A stretch of 64,000 bases of DNA from Closterium sp. NIES-65. Taxonomy: Eukaryota > Streptophyta > Zygnematophyceae > Desmidiales > Closteriaceae. This document shows, in pieces, positions 33,856-45,218 of this stretch. Where the stretch lies: assembly GCA_948144175.1 (NCBI GenBank), contig CANXME010000511.1:873001-937000 (forward strand). Direction: 5' to 3'. The notes beneath the pieces are model-generated. The model was not told where the DNA came from. It was given only the letters and a program-made list of their open reading frames with translations, and did no database searches. The translations under genes were made by a program, and so were the position numbers. Numbering within the stretch: position 1 is the first letter of the stretch; each line of letters opens with the position of its first letter.

Positions 33856-34924
33856 CCTTCCCTCCATCCCTCGCCCCTCTTGCTACCCTCTCCTTCCCCA
33901 CCATCATCACTACCGTGCGCCTCAACCACTCCACTCCAGGTGAGATGAAACGTATGAAGTGAGATGAAACGGTTGAGGTGAGATGGAACGGTTGAGGTGA
34001 GATGAAACGGTTGAGGTGACATACGGTTGAGGTGAGTTGAAATGGGGTTGGGAACAATTGGAGCTGGAATAAAAAGGTTAAGGTGAGAGAAAATGGAAGG
34101 ATAGAACGATGCCATCTGCTTTCTTCCCGTTGTCTGGCGACGGTGAGTACACGGCATTTTCGAGGTATACCACCAGATGCTCTGCGCCTCCCTAGCCATC
34201 TTTGCCACTGCAAATGGTTGCGTGTGCGCGTCCTGTTCGGGCCAGTGCTGCAGCGGTGGAGGTGGTTTGGTAGGCTGCTGTCAGCCACAAGTTCACTTCT
34301 CACCATTTGAGGTCCGGGGTCAGTGGGAGAGCATGCAGCCAGTCCCCTTGCGCCTTCGAGTTCTGAGACATCTCAAAGCCAAGCGAGAGAGCATGCAGCC
34401 AGTCCCCCCGCTCCTTTGCCTTTCAAGCTGATGAGGCGAAGGGTGTGTCCCAATAGGATTGCACGTGAGTCCTCAATTACGGCATCGGTCTTTGTCACGT
34501 GTACCTCCCGAGAGAGGGGGCTGCAACCGGTTGCAGGATGTGTCTTGGGTGTTGGCAGCGCCAACTCACTGGGTGTTGGCAGCGCCACACACAAGCTTAA
34601 GTACGATGTGTCATTTGGTTATGTACTCTTGGTAGTGTGGTTCATGACGTCTCAAACTTAAAAAAACGATTGATTTTGCACTCGTGGTAAGCCTGGTCTA
34701 CGATTCGTCAAAAGCTTGGATATAGTATTTGAGCTTGCTGCTCTTTCCCGTTCTTGCCCATTTGTTTCGAGTTTACGCATCTACTATATCTGTTTTTCCA
34801 AACCTTTTCCACTACCCAAGCCTCAAACAAGAATGACCAATACTTATCCATGCTGTTACCACCCTCTCTTCCTCTCGCTTTCCACCTTCTTCCCCTTTTT
34901 CCAATAACTAGGCCGTTTTGTACC
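33856..34924. other. Host DNA, short repeats, no gene supported
   Basis: Continues the pyrimidine-rich host repeat interrupted by element H. Between about 33940 and 34040 GAGATGAAACGGTTGAGGT-like units of about 20 bp recur. A GAGAGCATGCAGCCAGTCCCC-like phrase occurs twice, near 34328 and 34387. No convincing open frame. Confidence 0.55.
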
Positions 34925-35350
34925 TAAGGAATTTAACATGTGCGGGCTCTTTCAGAGAATATTGCGCCGATGTTAGCCTGCATGCCACTTGGACCAAGGA
35001 GGTGGTATTACCGTCTCTGCCTTCTCTCCTCTCTTCCAATGACCTGGCAAGGCTGTATCTGAGGGTGTTAACGTCCACAAGCTCTTTCAACAAATAATGT
35101 GCCTCAACTGGCTCACGTGCCACTTGGACCAAGGAGGTGTTTTTACCAGCTCCGCATTTTCTCCCCCCCTTCCAATGACCTTTCCCGGCTGTACCTGAGG
35201 GTGTTAATCTCTATTGGTTGGTTCAACAAATACTGAACTTAACCATGCCACCTGGACCAAAGAATGTTTTTTACCGTCTCTTGCTCCTCTACCCTCACCC
35301 AGTGACTTGGCCAGGCCGTATCTTAAGGTGTTAATGTCTGTTGGTTCCTT
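34925..35350. repeat. Diverged tandem repeat, period about 136 bp
   Basis: Three to four diverged copies. The marker GGTGTTAA recurs at about 35065, 35201 and 35338, with a weaker copy near 34930, and CACTTGGACCAAGGAGG-like sequence lies at about 34987, 35122 and 35250. The period is not a multiple of three, so similar short open frames on the minus strand are by-products. Confidence 0.75.
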
Positions 35351-36773
35351 CAACGAATACTGTGTCTCGGGCGGTAAGCTTGCAGCTTTGGTCATCCCCA
35401 ACATGCTGCACACATCATGGGTTGCACTTGTGCCTCCTATGCCTCATGATGCTCCATCGCCACCTGCACCACAAACCCATCGCACCTCCCACTGCCGCTG
35501 GCTCTGTTGATAATGTACAAGATTCCCATCGTTGGCTCTTATCACTTTTAGGCTCGTACGCCCCTAGATCTATGTGCATGCGATCTAGGCCCCTAGAATT
35601 ATGTGTTTGTCAACTGTTGACTGATCTTGTTCATTAATATCATTTTTAGAGTAACCATGAAATAATAAAAGCTTTGAAAATAATAGCTGTATGGAAGCGT
35701 GAATATGGTTCTCAATTGAATTTCCATTACAGTACGAAAATATACAGTTGCTGACTGCTCTACTGTTCGCGCACCACATGCGAATCCTGAACTGAATCAG
35801 GAACATCCTACACAGTAGATTTCGGCGACTTTCTGAGATGGGATAGCCTTCGGGCAGAGAGGTTGGGGCATCATGTATGTACACAGATTACACAGCAAGT
35901 TCTATTCCGACATTCGCGACTGCCACACTGCAGAGGCAGCGTGAACCTCGTTCTCAACTCCGTCATGGTCTCACAAAACGAATCGAAAGTCCCAGGATTG
36001 GGTAGCGTCACTTCAAAATTGAGAAAGTCAAGGTCCCGTAATTTCAAGATGTGTTGTGCTAGCCCCCAGCGAGAAACTCGTCACAGCGCATTGCCGACCG
36101 CTGGTTCGTCAGTCGTCCTCACTTGTTTGTGATGTGATCGACCTGACCAGAGCTCAGAAGATTGCGGCCCTGACGCGGTAGGGCAGGAGCACCCAACCGA
36201 TCAAACCAAACCAGACCAAACCAAACCAGCTTCTTCCTGCCCAAAATCTCTAGATTCGGTTCTCGCTGCAAAATGTCTTCCCCAAATTGGAAAGGGAAGG
36301 GTGGAGGGGGGGAGAGGGGGGGTGTACCGTGCGTACAGCACAGCCTTGGTCGTTGGTTTGGGGGGTGACAGGCGCGGGTTCGGTTCGGTTGGGTGGGCCG
36401 CTGGGCCATTTGTCTCACCGTTCACGTGCAGCAGAAACTCCCACCAGCCGCGTCAGTTCTCATGAATCTCCCAAGTTTTTTTCTGCAGGGACACGTCATG
36501 TCATTCCCTCCTCATTCCCCTTAACCCGCACCCACCCTCCTCAACCACTCTCTCTTCCCCATTCACCCCACCACCGTCTGAAGATCCTCCACCAGCCTCT
36601 TGCCTCAACCCTCCCCACCCACCCCTTTTCCCCATCAATCCTCTTCCACACTTCCCCACTCCCACAATCAATTCCAACCTGGAGCCTTGATTTTATCTCT
36701 CCGATAATCCCCTACCCATACCCATTCACCCTCCTCCCCTCCCCACGCCACGCCCAAATCGGTTCAACGCGTT
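35351..36773. other. Host DNA without recognisable gene
   Basis: Mostly unique-looking sequence. A short AACCAAACCAGACC repeat lies near 36205-36230, a G-rich run near 36300-36325, and pyrimidine-rich sequence from 36490 to 36760. Open frames are short and match nothing I recognise. Confidence 0.5.
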
Positions 36774-37717
36774 TAGGACGTGGGCCCAATTGAGTTTGAT
36801 CGCCTCGATCACACGCGATCAACAATTTCTAGGAAGCCTGGAATCCAATTTCATGCAATCGGGGGCGATCAGCTAATCGCCCCAACTCAACCAGACCCGA
36901 TTTTCACCCCGATCAGATTCGATTTTCCTCGATCACAGACGATCACCTTATTGCATGTGATCAAGGCCCACAGCGATACTTGCGAGGAGTTATATAGTTA
37001 CAATCGCAATTACAGTAAATCGAAGATTTTCGCCAGGTGAAGTATGGTCGCTAATCTCGCTAGAATGGGGAAGAAAATGCGAGGTAATTCACTGCGCTTG
37101 CTAAGCGGGCGCAGAAAACTTATTCGAAAAACATCTCTGATCGGACGGCTCGGGCACTGCGATCACAAGCAACCCGATCAGATCCGACCCGATAAGGACG
37201 TGGGCCCAATCGAGTTTGATCGCCTCGATCAGAAGAGATCGATAACTTCGAGGAAGCCTGGAAGCCAATTTCAGGCAATCGGGGGCAATCAGCTGATCGC
37301 GATCAGCTGATCGCCCCAACTCAATCACACCCGATTTTCACCCCGATCAAACTCGATTTTGCTCAATCACCCTCGATCAGTTGATTGCAAGTGATCGAGG
37401 GCCAAAGCGAAGGTTGCGAAATGTTACACTGTTGAACTGAGTCTCGTGGATTCTCGTTAATGCATGGAACGTTGCGAGAACTCTCCAGGGGTTGACGATA
37501 TTACAGGGAAACAAATTCGTTTGCCAGGTGACGTTCGGTTGCCAATCTCGCGTGAGTTGGATAGGAATTTCCACGTAATGTTACCGCGTTTGCCAAGTAA
37601 TAGCTTTGAAACTTAGACGAAAATAATTTCTGATCGGGCGGCTCGAGCAAAGTGATCACAAGCAATCCGATCCGATCAGATCAGAGCCGATCAGACCCGA
37701 TTGGGCCCACGTCCTTA
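36774..37717. repeat. GATC-rich element with inverted ends
   Basis: The left end reads TAGGACGTGGGCCCAAT and the right end is its near-perfect inverted copy, ATTGGGCCCACGTCCTTA. Inside are two diverged direct units (from 36774 and about 37194), each opening with the same GGACGTGGGCCCAAT phrase. GATC occurs dozens of times, including a 28-bp perfect palindrome near 37290. No open frame is supported. It resembles a foldback or MITE-like DNA element, but no clear target duplication could be fixed. Confidence 0.65.
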
Positions 37718-38100
37718 CATCTGCATGCAGCTCGCCAGCATGGCCGTGTCAGTGTTTGCCAGCATTTCCTTTCCATGGCCCTGATCGGTAGCCCCTAAGC
37801 GGCTTAAGCTTCTGTCGCCTTGGCACACACATGTGGGCACGTGTCGGTGGGTGCTTCCCTTCTCCTCCTGTAAGTTTCCCAACTCCGAGGGGTGATCGGC
37901 ACGCCCTCGAAACTCCGTTTAGGGAAGTTGCGAGGGTAGTGAGCGCGATTTCCCTCAACGCACTGTTGCGATCGGCCCAGACTGCCCCACGCGTGACCAA
38001 GAAAACGAATTCCCACAAAGTGGTAACTTAGCCAGAGAATGACAACATCAAGAACCACTGGGACCTGTGGAAATGAAAAAAATTGAAGATATTTGAGGGC
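37718..38100. other. Host DNA without recognisable gene
   Basis: Unique-looking sequence between the GATC-rich element and element E. Nothing recognised. Its last five bases, AGGGC, are the target duplication of element E. Confidence 0.5.
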
Positions 38101-38327
38101 TGTTAGAATATATCTGTAACTGCCTGTAGCTGTAGTTTGTGTAGTTATTATAAACTTTGTTAGGTGGTGCAGCTTCTTTGTTCATTTGCTATATGTTCTT
38201 GCAAACCTATAGTGAAGTCATTCATTCTCTTTTTCAACTCTCTCGACATTTTCCTTACCCTCGAACTTCACCACTAAGTCACATAAACCCATGGCTCCTA
38301 AGCCTACTACACTCTAGTACCTTGACA
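38101..38327 (+). repeat. 5' LTR of element E
   Basis: 227 bp, TGTTAGAATATATCTG to TACCTTGACA. Related to the LTR of D read on its own strand. Confidence 0.9.
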
Positions 38328-38339
38328 TGCTATCAGAGC
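38328..38339 (+). promoter_or_regulatory. Primer binding site of element E
   Basis: TGCTATCAGAGC, identical to that of element D and one base off the initiator-Met complement. Confidence 0.88.
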
Positions 38340-38947
38340 AAACTACGTTCCTGGCCTGTTGCTTCCGCTGCTACTCTGTGTACTGCACGCCCCGTGGCGT
38401 GCCCCTCGCGAGACCCTTAGTGGCCCCTCGCGGCCCCCTTCGCGGCCCCGTCGCCGCCCTTCCAGGCCCTTCGCGGCCCCTTCGCGGCCCCGTCGCCGCC
38501 CCTATCGGCCCCGTCGCCGACCTTTCAGGCCCCTCGCGGCCCCTTCGCGGCCTCGTCGCCGCCCCTATCGACCCCGTCGCCGACCTTCCAGGCCCCTCGC
38601 GGCCCCCTTCGCGGCCCCGTCGCCGCCTTTACCGGCCCGTCGCCGCCCTTCCAGGCCCCTCGCGGCCCCTTCGCGGCCCCGTCGCCGCCCTTCCAGGCCC
38701 CTCGCGGCCCCTTCGCGGCCCCGTCGCCGCCCTTATCGGCCCCGTCGTCGCCTTCAGCGGCCCCGTCGCCGCCTTTTGCGGCCCCGTCGCCACCCCTACC
38801 GGCCCCGTCGCCGACCTTTCAGGCCCCTCGCGGCCCCTTCGCGGCCCCGTCGCCGCCTCCAGCGGCCCCGTCGCCGCCCCTACCGGCCCCGTCGCCGACC
38901 TTTCAGGCCCCTCGCGGCCCCTTCGCGGCCCCGTCGCCGCCCCTATC

Positions 38948-39082
38948 TGTCAAGAAGTGAACGAGAGAATGAAGTGAACTATGAACGAAGTGAGTACAAA
39001 TAGGAAACCCTAGCTGTATTGTACCCCCTATGGGATACCCCACTATAGCCTACACAAATAAGTAAGCTATAATATTCTTACA
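38948..39082 (-). repeat. 3' LTR of element F
   Basis: 135 bp. Minus strand starts TGTAAGAATATTATAGC and ends CTTCTTGACA. The purine tract lies at 39083-39091 (ATGGGGGTG on the minus strand). Confidence 0.92.
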
Positions 39083-39296
39083 CACCCCCATAGGCAAAGT
39101 GGGGGAGAACAAGGGGTCACAAGACCAGTCAAGCAAAGCAAAGCAAAGCTCAGGGTGGATCACAAAGTCACCACACATTCCGAGCACAAGTTCAAGGGCC
39201 ACAAGGCCAGTTCACATGCAAGATCATATATATAGAGATATACAAGAGTCAAGCAAGCAAGAGCAAGACTATATATATGTGACGGTACAAGGAAGG

Positions 39297-42200
39297 TCAA
39301 GAAGTGAGCAAGTGAGGCAAGACAGACACAAGACCCAGCTGCGTGCAGCAACGCTGATGATCACAAGGCGCAAGTGCCTTGGTGAACACATCAGCAGTGT
39401 TGGCCTCAGAGGCCACGTACGCAAGTCGCAACTGTCCACGCTGCTGTAGCTCACGAGCAAGAAAGTAGCGGAGAGCAATGTGCTTTGTCCTGTGCTCCAG
39501 TCTCTGCTCTCGACACAAGGCCAGCATGGCCTTGTTGTCTACGTACAGGACTGGAGGAGAACGAGGCTGCTCTCCAAGGTCGGTCAGCAGGTAGGTGAGC
39601 CAGCGTAACTCCTGTGCAGCCATAGCCCCAGCGTAGATCTCAGCCTCACAACTGGAGCCGAGAACAGAAGACGGGCGGGTAGCCCGCCACGAAAAAGAGC
39701 CGGAACCAAGGCTGAAGGTGTAACCCTGTGACGACCGCTGCGTAGCCTGGTCGTCAGCCCAAGAAGCGTCTGCGTGCCCAGTGAGGACCACTGGACTGCG
39801 CCCTCCAAGCACTAACCCCATGCCTGACGTACTGCACAAGTAGCGCAACACCCTCTTCGCTGCAGCCATGTGCTCTGGTCGATGTCTCCCAAGAGCAACA
39901 TAGCGTGCGAGAATGCTAAGAGGGTATGCAAGGTCAGGTCGAGTGCAGGTCATCAGGTACATGAGGCAGCCAACAAGCTCTGCATACGGGCCACTCGACT
40001 CTACGGACTCATCCGAAGGCAGAGCTGAGAGCGAGTGGCGAGTAGGCAGAGGAGTGGCCTGAGGCGAGGAGTACGTGAAGCCGAAGCGCTGAAGGACCTG
40101 CTGCACCATGTGTGACTGAGTCAGGGTAATGGTGCGGCGTGCTCTGTCCCGGGTGATCTGCAAGCCAAGGTAGCTGCGCAGTTCACCCAGGTCAGTGCAC
40201 GTGTGTCTCTTCTGCAGCTCGGACTTCACGTAGGCGTGTCCAGCAGTGTCAGCTGTGGCAAAGACCAAGTCGTCGACGTACACGAGGATGTAGAACGGCG
40301 GCAGAGAGGTGTCGGTGCGCAGAAACAGCGACGGGTCGGCAGTAGACGGAGCAAACCCAAGTGCCGCGAGCGTAGTCCTCAGTGTGTCGTGCCACTCACG
40401 TGGCGCCTGGCAGAGACCGTAGACTGGACGCCGGAGACTCCACTGGGTACCAGGAGGGAAAGACCCAGTGAAGCCAGGTGGGCGGCGCAGCCAGATCTCC
40501 TCGTGCAGACTGCCCTGCAAGAAAGCTGTGCTGAAGTCGAGAGAGTGCAGCTCGTAGTCACGGTGAGCAGCAACGTGCAGCAGAACCCGAAGAGTGGTCA
40601 TCTTCGGGGTGGGGGAGAAGGTCTGAAAGTAGTCAACCCCCTGCCGCTGACTGAAGCCACGAGCCACGTAACGCGCCTTGAAGACAGGCGGAGAACCCGG
40701 CGGCCGCTTCACCCTGAAAATCCACATGCCACTGACGATGTTCGCCCCACTAGGGGGGACAGCGTCGACGTAGGTGCCTGTGGACTTCCAGGAAGCCATC
40801 TCTGCGTCCATAGCTGCCTGCCACTGAGAGGAGTAGGGACCCTCTATCGCCTCCACGTAAGAGCGCGAAGTCGGGATGTCTGGTGCATCCGGGTCTCCCT
40901 CAGGGGCTAGCAGTACAGACGCGAGATGGGGTGAAGCGGCGGCCAGACACTGGAACTCCTCCTGCCTGTCCTCAAGGACGTCCGTGCCGAGGGCACACTC
41001 ACCCCCGACGGACGGAGGACAGGCAGACTCAGACTCAGCGACAAGACTGGCAGCGTAGTCTAGATGACAGCGCGCAGCAAAGTCGACAAGCTCAGTGACA
41101 AGGGCAGACGCAGCAGACGACTCGAAGGAAGGGTCAGTGACAGCAGTAGCAAGGAGACGCGTGACAGTAGGACTGGCAGCACGAAGAGAGTCCGACTCCG
41201 GGTCGGCAAGAGCAGGAAGAGAGGAAGCAGGAGGAGAAGGCAAAGGGGCACGCAGAGGAGCAGTGGACGGACGCAGAGACATCCGGTGCGTGCCAGGGAC
41301 AGGAGGAGGACGCTGACGCGAACCGCGACCACTAGCGCGCTCTAGACGAACAGGCGACGCAGGACGAGACGCAGGCTCACGACGCTCAGTAAGACCTCCA
41401 GTCGGACCAGCGTAGGGAGAAGGAGCAAGCAAAGGGGAGGCAGGCTGTAGCTGTGGCTGTGACTGGACAGGGTGCGGACCCTCTAAGGGAGGAGGAGAAA
41501 GTGGAAGACCAAGAACCTGCTGCAGGAGCGGAACGAAGTACGGTCGGGGCCGCGCGGCGACTCCAGAAACAGCAGGAACAGTACCAGCACTCTCGGCAGG
41601 AGCACCCACTCCAGTAGCACCTCCAGCAGCACCACCAGAAGCTCCAGAACCTCCAGCAGCAGCACCAGGAGCACTGTCAGTCGGACCGCCAGCAGCAGGC
41701 TCAGCGCCAACACCCTCAGCAGCACCAGCTCCAGGAGAACTCGCAGACCCAACAGCTCCAGCACCCACAGGACGAGCACCGCCGGGACGCGCGGCAGCAG
41801 TGCCCTCTGCAGCCGAAGAACCACCAGCACCAGCAGCACGCCTCCAGCGCCTGGCAAACCACTCACGCAGCTCCTGTGGGGAGAGTGGCTCCCGGCGAGT
41901 CGAAGCACCCCCAGGCTCAGCACCCCCAGGCACAGCAGTCTCAGGCACAGCACCCCCAGGCACAGCACCTCCAGGCTCAGCACCCCCAGGCTCAGCACCC
42001 CCAGGCTCAGCACCCCCAGACTCAGCACCCCCAGACTCCGCACCCCCAGACTCCGCACCCCCAGACTCCGCACCCCCAGGCTCAGCACCCCCAGACTCTG
42101 CACCCCCAGGCTCAGCTCCCGCAGCAGCACCAGAGTCACCAGTGACCTCGACAGGCTCGACCGCGTCTACCTGGGACACACCTGACGGGGCAGGACCCTG

Positions 42201-45200
42201 AGGGGGGAGGGGGTCTACCGGGGGGGGACCTGGTACCAGGAAAAGCGGGGGCGGGGGGAGGGACGGAGTGCGGTAGGGGAAGAGGCGGTAGTAGGGTACC
42301 GACTCGTCGAACGTGACGTCCTGGGAGGACAGAACACGTCGAGAGGTGGGGTGGTAGAACTGCCACCCAGGGGCGTCGGGGGGGAACCCCAGGAAGACGC
42401 AGGGAGCAGCGCGAGGGGACAGCTTGTCCGCAGACAAGTCGCGGACAAACGCCCGAGATCCCCAGACCCGGAACGCCGACGCATCGCCAACCTTCCCCGT
42501 CCACAGCAGGGCTGGGGAGGTCTCCGGCCTGGAGACCCTGGGGTGGAGGTTGATCTGATGCGCTGCGTACCTGACCGCAAACGGCCACAGAAAATGAGGG
42601 GCAGCCGCATGCATCATGGACGTACGGGCGACGTCCATGACCATGCCAATGCGGCGCTCAGCAATCCCATTTTGCTGTGGGGAGTCCGGAAGCGTGAAGG
42701 ACTGGCGGATGCCTCGCGCTCGACAGTAGGCACGAAGAAGGCCAGAGGAGAACTCTCCGCCTCTGTCAGAGTGCAGACGCAACACAGGAAAGTCGGAGCC
42801 AAAGCTCTGCCTGAGCTGAAGACGAGCTGCGCGGATCCAGTCGATCAGCACCTCAGTAACCTCACCCTTGCTGCGCAAGGGGAAGACTGTGGTGTAACGC
42901 GAGTAGTCGTCAACAACGAGCAGGAAGTAGCGCTCCTGAACCTGTCCAAGGACGCGGGCCGGGCCCCACACGTCCATGTGAAGTGTCTGCAGCGGGGCCT
43001 CTGTCGGAGGAAACTGGGAGGAGTGAGGGGCAGCACGCTGGCGCCCCTCGACACAGGGGACACAGGCAGGGCCAGGGCCCTGAGGAAGGGGAGGTAGGGA
43101 CCGGGGGAGACCAGACACAAGCAGACGGGAGGCCATGCCTCTGAGCCGAAGCAGAGAGGGGTGGCCAAGGCGGTGGTGCCAGAGGAGGGTCTCGTGAGAC
43201 AGACGACGACACGAACAGGGGGAAGACTCAGGACCAGACCTGGACGCTGCTGCAAACACCTGACCAGACGAAGGGACCGTACCAGACTCAGTACCTGGAG
43301 GAGAAGCAGTGGTCAGTGTGTACAGGCTCGACCCTGGCCGACGTGTAAACGTAGCCAGGTGGCGTCCCGTGCTAGCCTCCGTGCAGTGGGTCACCCGCTG
43401 ACGAGCAGGAGTGAACTGGTGGACACCCGCATCCTGTAGGTCAGCACCACTCACCAGGTTCGTCGAGAACGAGGGGAGGTAGAGACCAGACAGGGTGCCA
43501 GAGGGGGCCGCCGGACACGGAAGTACCGTGGAGAAGCGAGACAGGACAGGCCCCCCAGAGGGGTCAGCCAGGGACACCGCAACCGGCCGACTCAGCGGCG
43601 TGAGAGTAGTGCGGTCCCGAAAGAAGGAGCGAGACGCTCCAGAGTCAAGTGTGAAGGTGTGAGAGGCCGAAGCCGACACAGTACCTGAGAGGGCAGACTC
43701 ACCAGTACCTGAGAGCTCAGACGCACTGGCACCTAGAGCAGCAGCCTCACTAGTACCTGACGCAGCAGTACCAATGCCCGGGTCGGGCGGGAAACACCGG
43801 TAACAGTCATCCTCATCACTACCAGTCACAACATACATAGCAGAAAGAATAGCATCAAAGTCAAGATCATAAATGGCTACACCAGCCCTAGACAGCTCCC
43901 CCCAGCGGGGGATCTCAGCGGCCTCCGGAAACTGCTGACGCCAGGCGTCGGTCAGGCGGCCAAAGCAGCGGCGGGCCGTGTGGGCGCCTCCACACCTCTC
44001 CCCCGCACGGTCGCCGGTGCGAAGAACGTAGGGGCAGGGACCAAACGCACCACCACGCTGACGCTGCAAGTACCACTCACGGAGCTGCTGAGGGGCGGGG
44101 ACGGTGCGAGAGCGTTGCTGCTGCTGCTGCTGCTGCTGCTGCAGCTGCTGCTGGCGCTGACCACCCCCAGAGCTGCTGCGCTGGGACGAGACACTCCGAC
44201 CCCCGCCGCCACCGCCACTCCCGCCTCCACCACCGCCCCCGTCTCCACCGCCACCGCCCCCACTGGTACCCTCGCCCCCGCCTCCTCCGCCACCGCCCCC
44301 GCCGCCACCTCCGCCTCCACCGCCTCCACCAGTACCTCCACTCCCGCCACCACCTCCACCGCCACCCCCACTCCCCCCGCCACCCCCACCTTCTCCGCCA
44401 CTGCCCCCTCTAGCTCCACCCGCTCCCTTGCCCCCCTTGCCCTTGCCAGAGCGGCGTCTACCACTGGGGGCAGACGCCGCACCGACCAACTCAAAACCAG
44501 CGAGGTCGGCCGCAGCGGCAGAGGCGACAGAGGGCAGCAGGGGGGAAGGAGAACACCCCTCAAAGATGGGGGTGCGAGGGTCACCCCGAGAGGCCCCTAC
44601 AGCGACTATGCTCTTCTCAGCCGCTAGCAGGGACTCCTCAAGGAGGTCGACAGTGAGGGTGGTGGGACAGACAGAGAGAAACTGGTCCCTAACGACACGG
44701 AGGGACTCAGGGAGACGGGTGACAAGAAAGTAGAGAGTGATGTACATGGGAGGAGGGTTGGCGGCGCGGAACTCAGCAGGAAGGGCAGCGCGGTAGCGAG
44801 CGTCACTAGCGCGGAGGTGGGTAATGAGGTCAGCGACAGTGGGAAAGGCAGCGAGGTCAGGGAAGAGAAAAGGTAGCATGAGGCGGCTCAGCGTAGCGGA
44901 GGAAGGGGAGGAGTAGCGTGCAACTACAGCGTCGTACAAGGCCTGAGCGGTCTTGCACTGACTAAAGTGGGCACGCTCGGAGGAAGGGAGGTGGCGACGC
45001 ACAGCAAGACGTGCAGCAGCATCGCGGGTCGCCCACTTGGAGCGAACGGCGGAATCAGCATCAGGAGGAGGGGCAGGGACAGCGCCAGAGACAAAGTCAA
45101 AGAGAGAGACCTCATCGACCGCATCACACAGTAAGTACAGCTGCAGGTCCTCAATCCAGACTGCAAAGTCAATGGCTCTACCCTCAGCGTCAAAAGCTAG

Positions 45201-45218
45201 GACATTGGGGGTGGCCAT
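39297..45218 (-). CDS. Copia gag-pol polyprotein (element F), uninterrupted
   Basis: About 1973 residues. The start is the MATPNVLAFDAEG methionine, which matches the start in G, J and K; an in-frame ATG seven codons upstream is not shared. Domains in order: gag at about 1-240, glycine-rich tract at about 265-345, glutamine run near 365, zinc knuckle at about 396-419 (C-x13-C-x3-H-x4-C), protease around DSGAS near 526, and GAG-pre-integrase near 680. The integrase catalytic triad is near D750, D819 and E855. A GAEPG/GAESG repeat linker follows, then RT with YVDDLVF and RNase H ending ADVFTKALAP. It is a self-contained retrotransposon product, not a host gene. Expression cannot be judged. Confidence 0.93.
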   Translation of the reverse strand: MATPNVLAFDAEGRAIDFAVWIEDLQLYLLCDAVDEVSLFDFVSGAVPAPPPDADSAVRSKWATRDAAARLAVRRHLPSSERAHFSQCKTAQALYDAVVARYSSPSSATLSRLMLPFLFPDLAAFPTVADLITHLRASDARYRAALPAEFRAANPPPMYITLYFLVTRLPESLRVVRDQFLSVCPTTLTVDLLEESLLAAEKSIVAVGASRGDPRTPIFEGCSPSPLLPSVASAAAADLAGFELVGAASAPSGRRRSGKGKGGKGAGGARGGSGGEGGGGGGSGGGGGGGGGSGGTGGGGGGGGGGGGGGGGGGGEGTSGGGGGGDGGGGGGGSGGGGGGRSVSSQRSSSGGGQRQQQLQQQQQQQQQRSRTVPAPQQLREWYLQRQRGGAFGPCPYVLRTGDRAGERCGGAHTARRCFGRLTDAWRQQFPEAAEIPRWGELSRAGVAIYDLDFDAILSAMYVVTGSDEDDCYRCFPPDPGIGTAASGTSEAAALGASASELSGTGESALSGTVSASASHTFTLDSGASRSFFRDRTTLTPLSRPVAVSLADPSGGPVLSRFSTVLPCPAAPSGTLSGLYLPSFSTNLVSGADLQDAGVHQFTPARQRVTHCTEASTGRHLATFTRRPGSSLYTLTTASPPGTESGTVPSSGQVFAAASRSGPESSPCSCRRLSHETLLWHHRLGHPSLLRLRGMASRLLVSGLPRSLPPLPQGPGPACVPCVEGRQRAAPHSSQFPPTEAPLQTLHMDVWGPARVLGQVQERYFLLVVDDYSRYTTVFPLRSKGEVTEVLIDWIRAARLQLRQSFGSDFPVLRLHSDRGGEFSSGLLRAYCRARGIRQSFTLPDSPQQNGIAERRIGMVMDVARTSMMHAAAPHFLWPFAVRYAAHQINLHPRVSRPETSPALLWTGKVGDASAFRVWGSRAFVRDLSADKLSPRAAPCVFLGFPPDAPGWQFYHPTSRRVLSSQDVTFDESVPYYRLFPYRTPSLPPPPLFLVPGPPPVDPLPPQGPAPSGVSQVDAVEPVEVTGDSGAAAGAEPGGAESGGAEPGGAESGGAESGGAESGGAESGGAEPGGAEPGGAEPGGAVPGGAVPETAVPGGAEPGGASTRREPLSPQELREWFARRWRRAAGAGGSSAAEGTAAARPGGARPVGAGAVGSASSPGAGAAEGVGAEPAAGGPTDSAPGAAAGGSGASGGAAGGATGVGAPAESAGTVPAVSGVAARPRPYFVPLLQQVLGLPLSPPPLEGPHPVQSQPQLQPASPLLAPSPYAGPTGGLTERREPASRPASPVRLERASGRGSRQRPPPVPGTHRMSLRPSTAPLRAPLPSPPASSLPALADPESDSLRAASPTVTRLLATAVTDPSFESSAASALVTELVDFAARCHLDYAASLVAESESACPPSVGGECALGTDVLEDRQEEFQCLAAASPHLASVLLAPEGDPDAPDIPTSRSYVEAIEGPYSSQWQAAMDAEMASWKSTGTYVDAVPPSGANIVSGMWIFRVKRPPGSPPVFKARYVARGFSQRQGVDYFQTFSPTPKMTTLRVLLHVAAHRDYELHSLDFSTAFLQGSLHEEIWLRRPPGFTGSFPPGTQWSLRRPVYGLCQAPREWHDTLRTTLAALGFAPSTADPSLFLRTDTSLPPFYILVYVDDLVFATADTAGHAYVKSELQKRHTCTDLGELRSYLGLQITRDRARRTITLTQSHMVQQVLQRFGFTYSSPQATPLPTRHSLSALPSDESVESSGPYAELVGCLMYLMTCTRPDLAYPLSILARYVALGRHRPEHMAAAKRVLRYLCSTSGMGLVLGGRSPVVLTGHADASWADDQATQRSSQGYTFSLGSGSFSWRATRPSSVLGSSCEAEIYAGAMAAQELRWLTYLLTDLGEQPRSPPVLYVDNKAMLALCREQRLEHRTKHIALRYFLARELQQRGQLRLAYVASEANTADVFTKALAPCDHQRCCTQLGLVSVLPHLLTS

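Noticed and set aside
34908-35413. Minus-strand peptides sharing SLKEP and NTLRY motifs
   Set aside because: The underlying repeat period of about 136 bp is not a multiple of three, so the shared peptides reflect DNA repetition and the frames do not connect.
36774-37717. Replication origin or methylation-control region because of dense GATC
   Set aside because: GATC control by Dam is bacterial. The context here is eukaryotic and the inverted ends suggest a mobile element.
40203-40910. Conserved antisense open frame opposite RT (MSLLQLGLHVG type) in F, G and J
   Set aside because: It is the reverse frame of a conserved RT segment in GC-rich DNA. Its similarity among elements follows from conservation of RT on the other strand.
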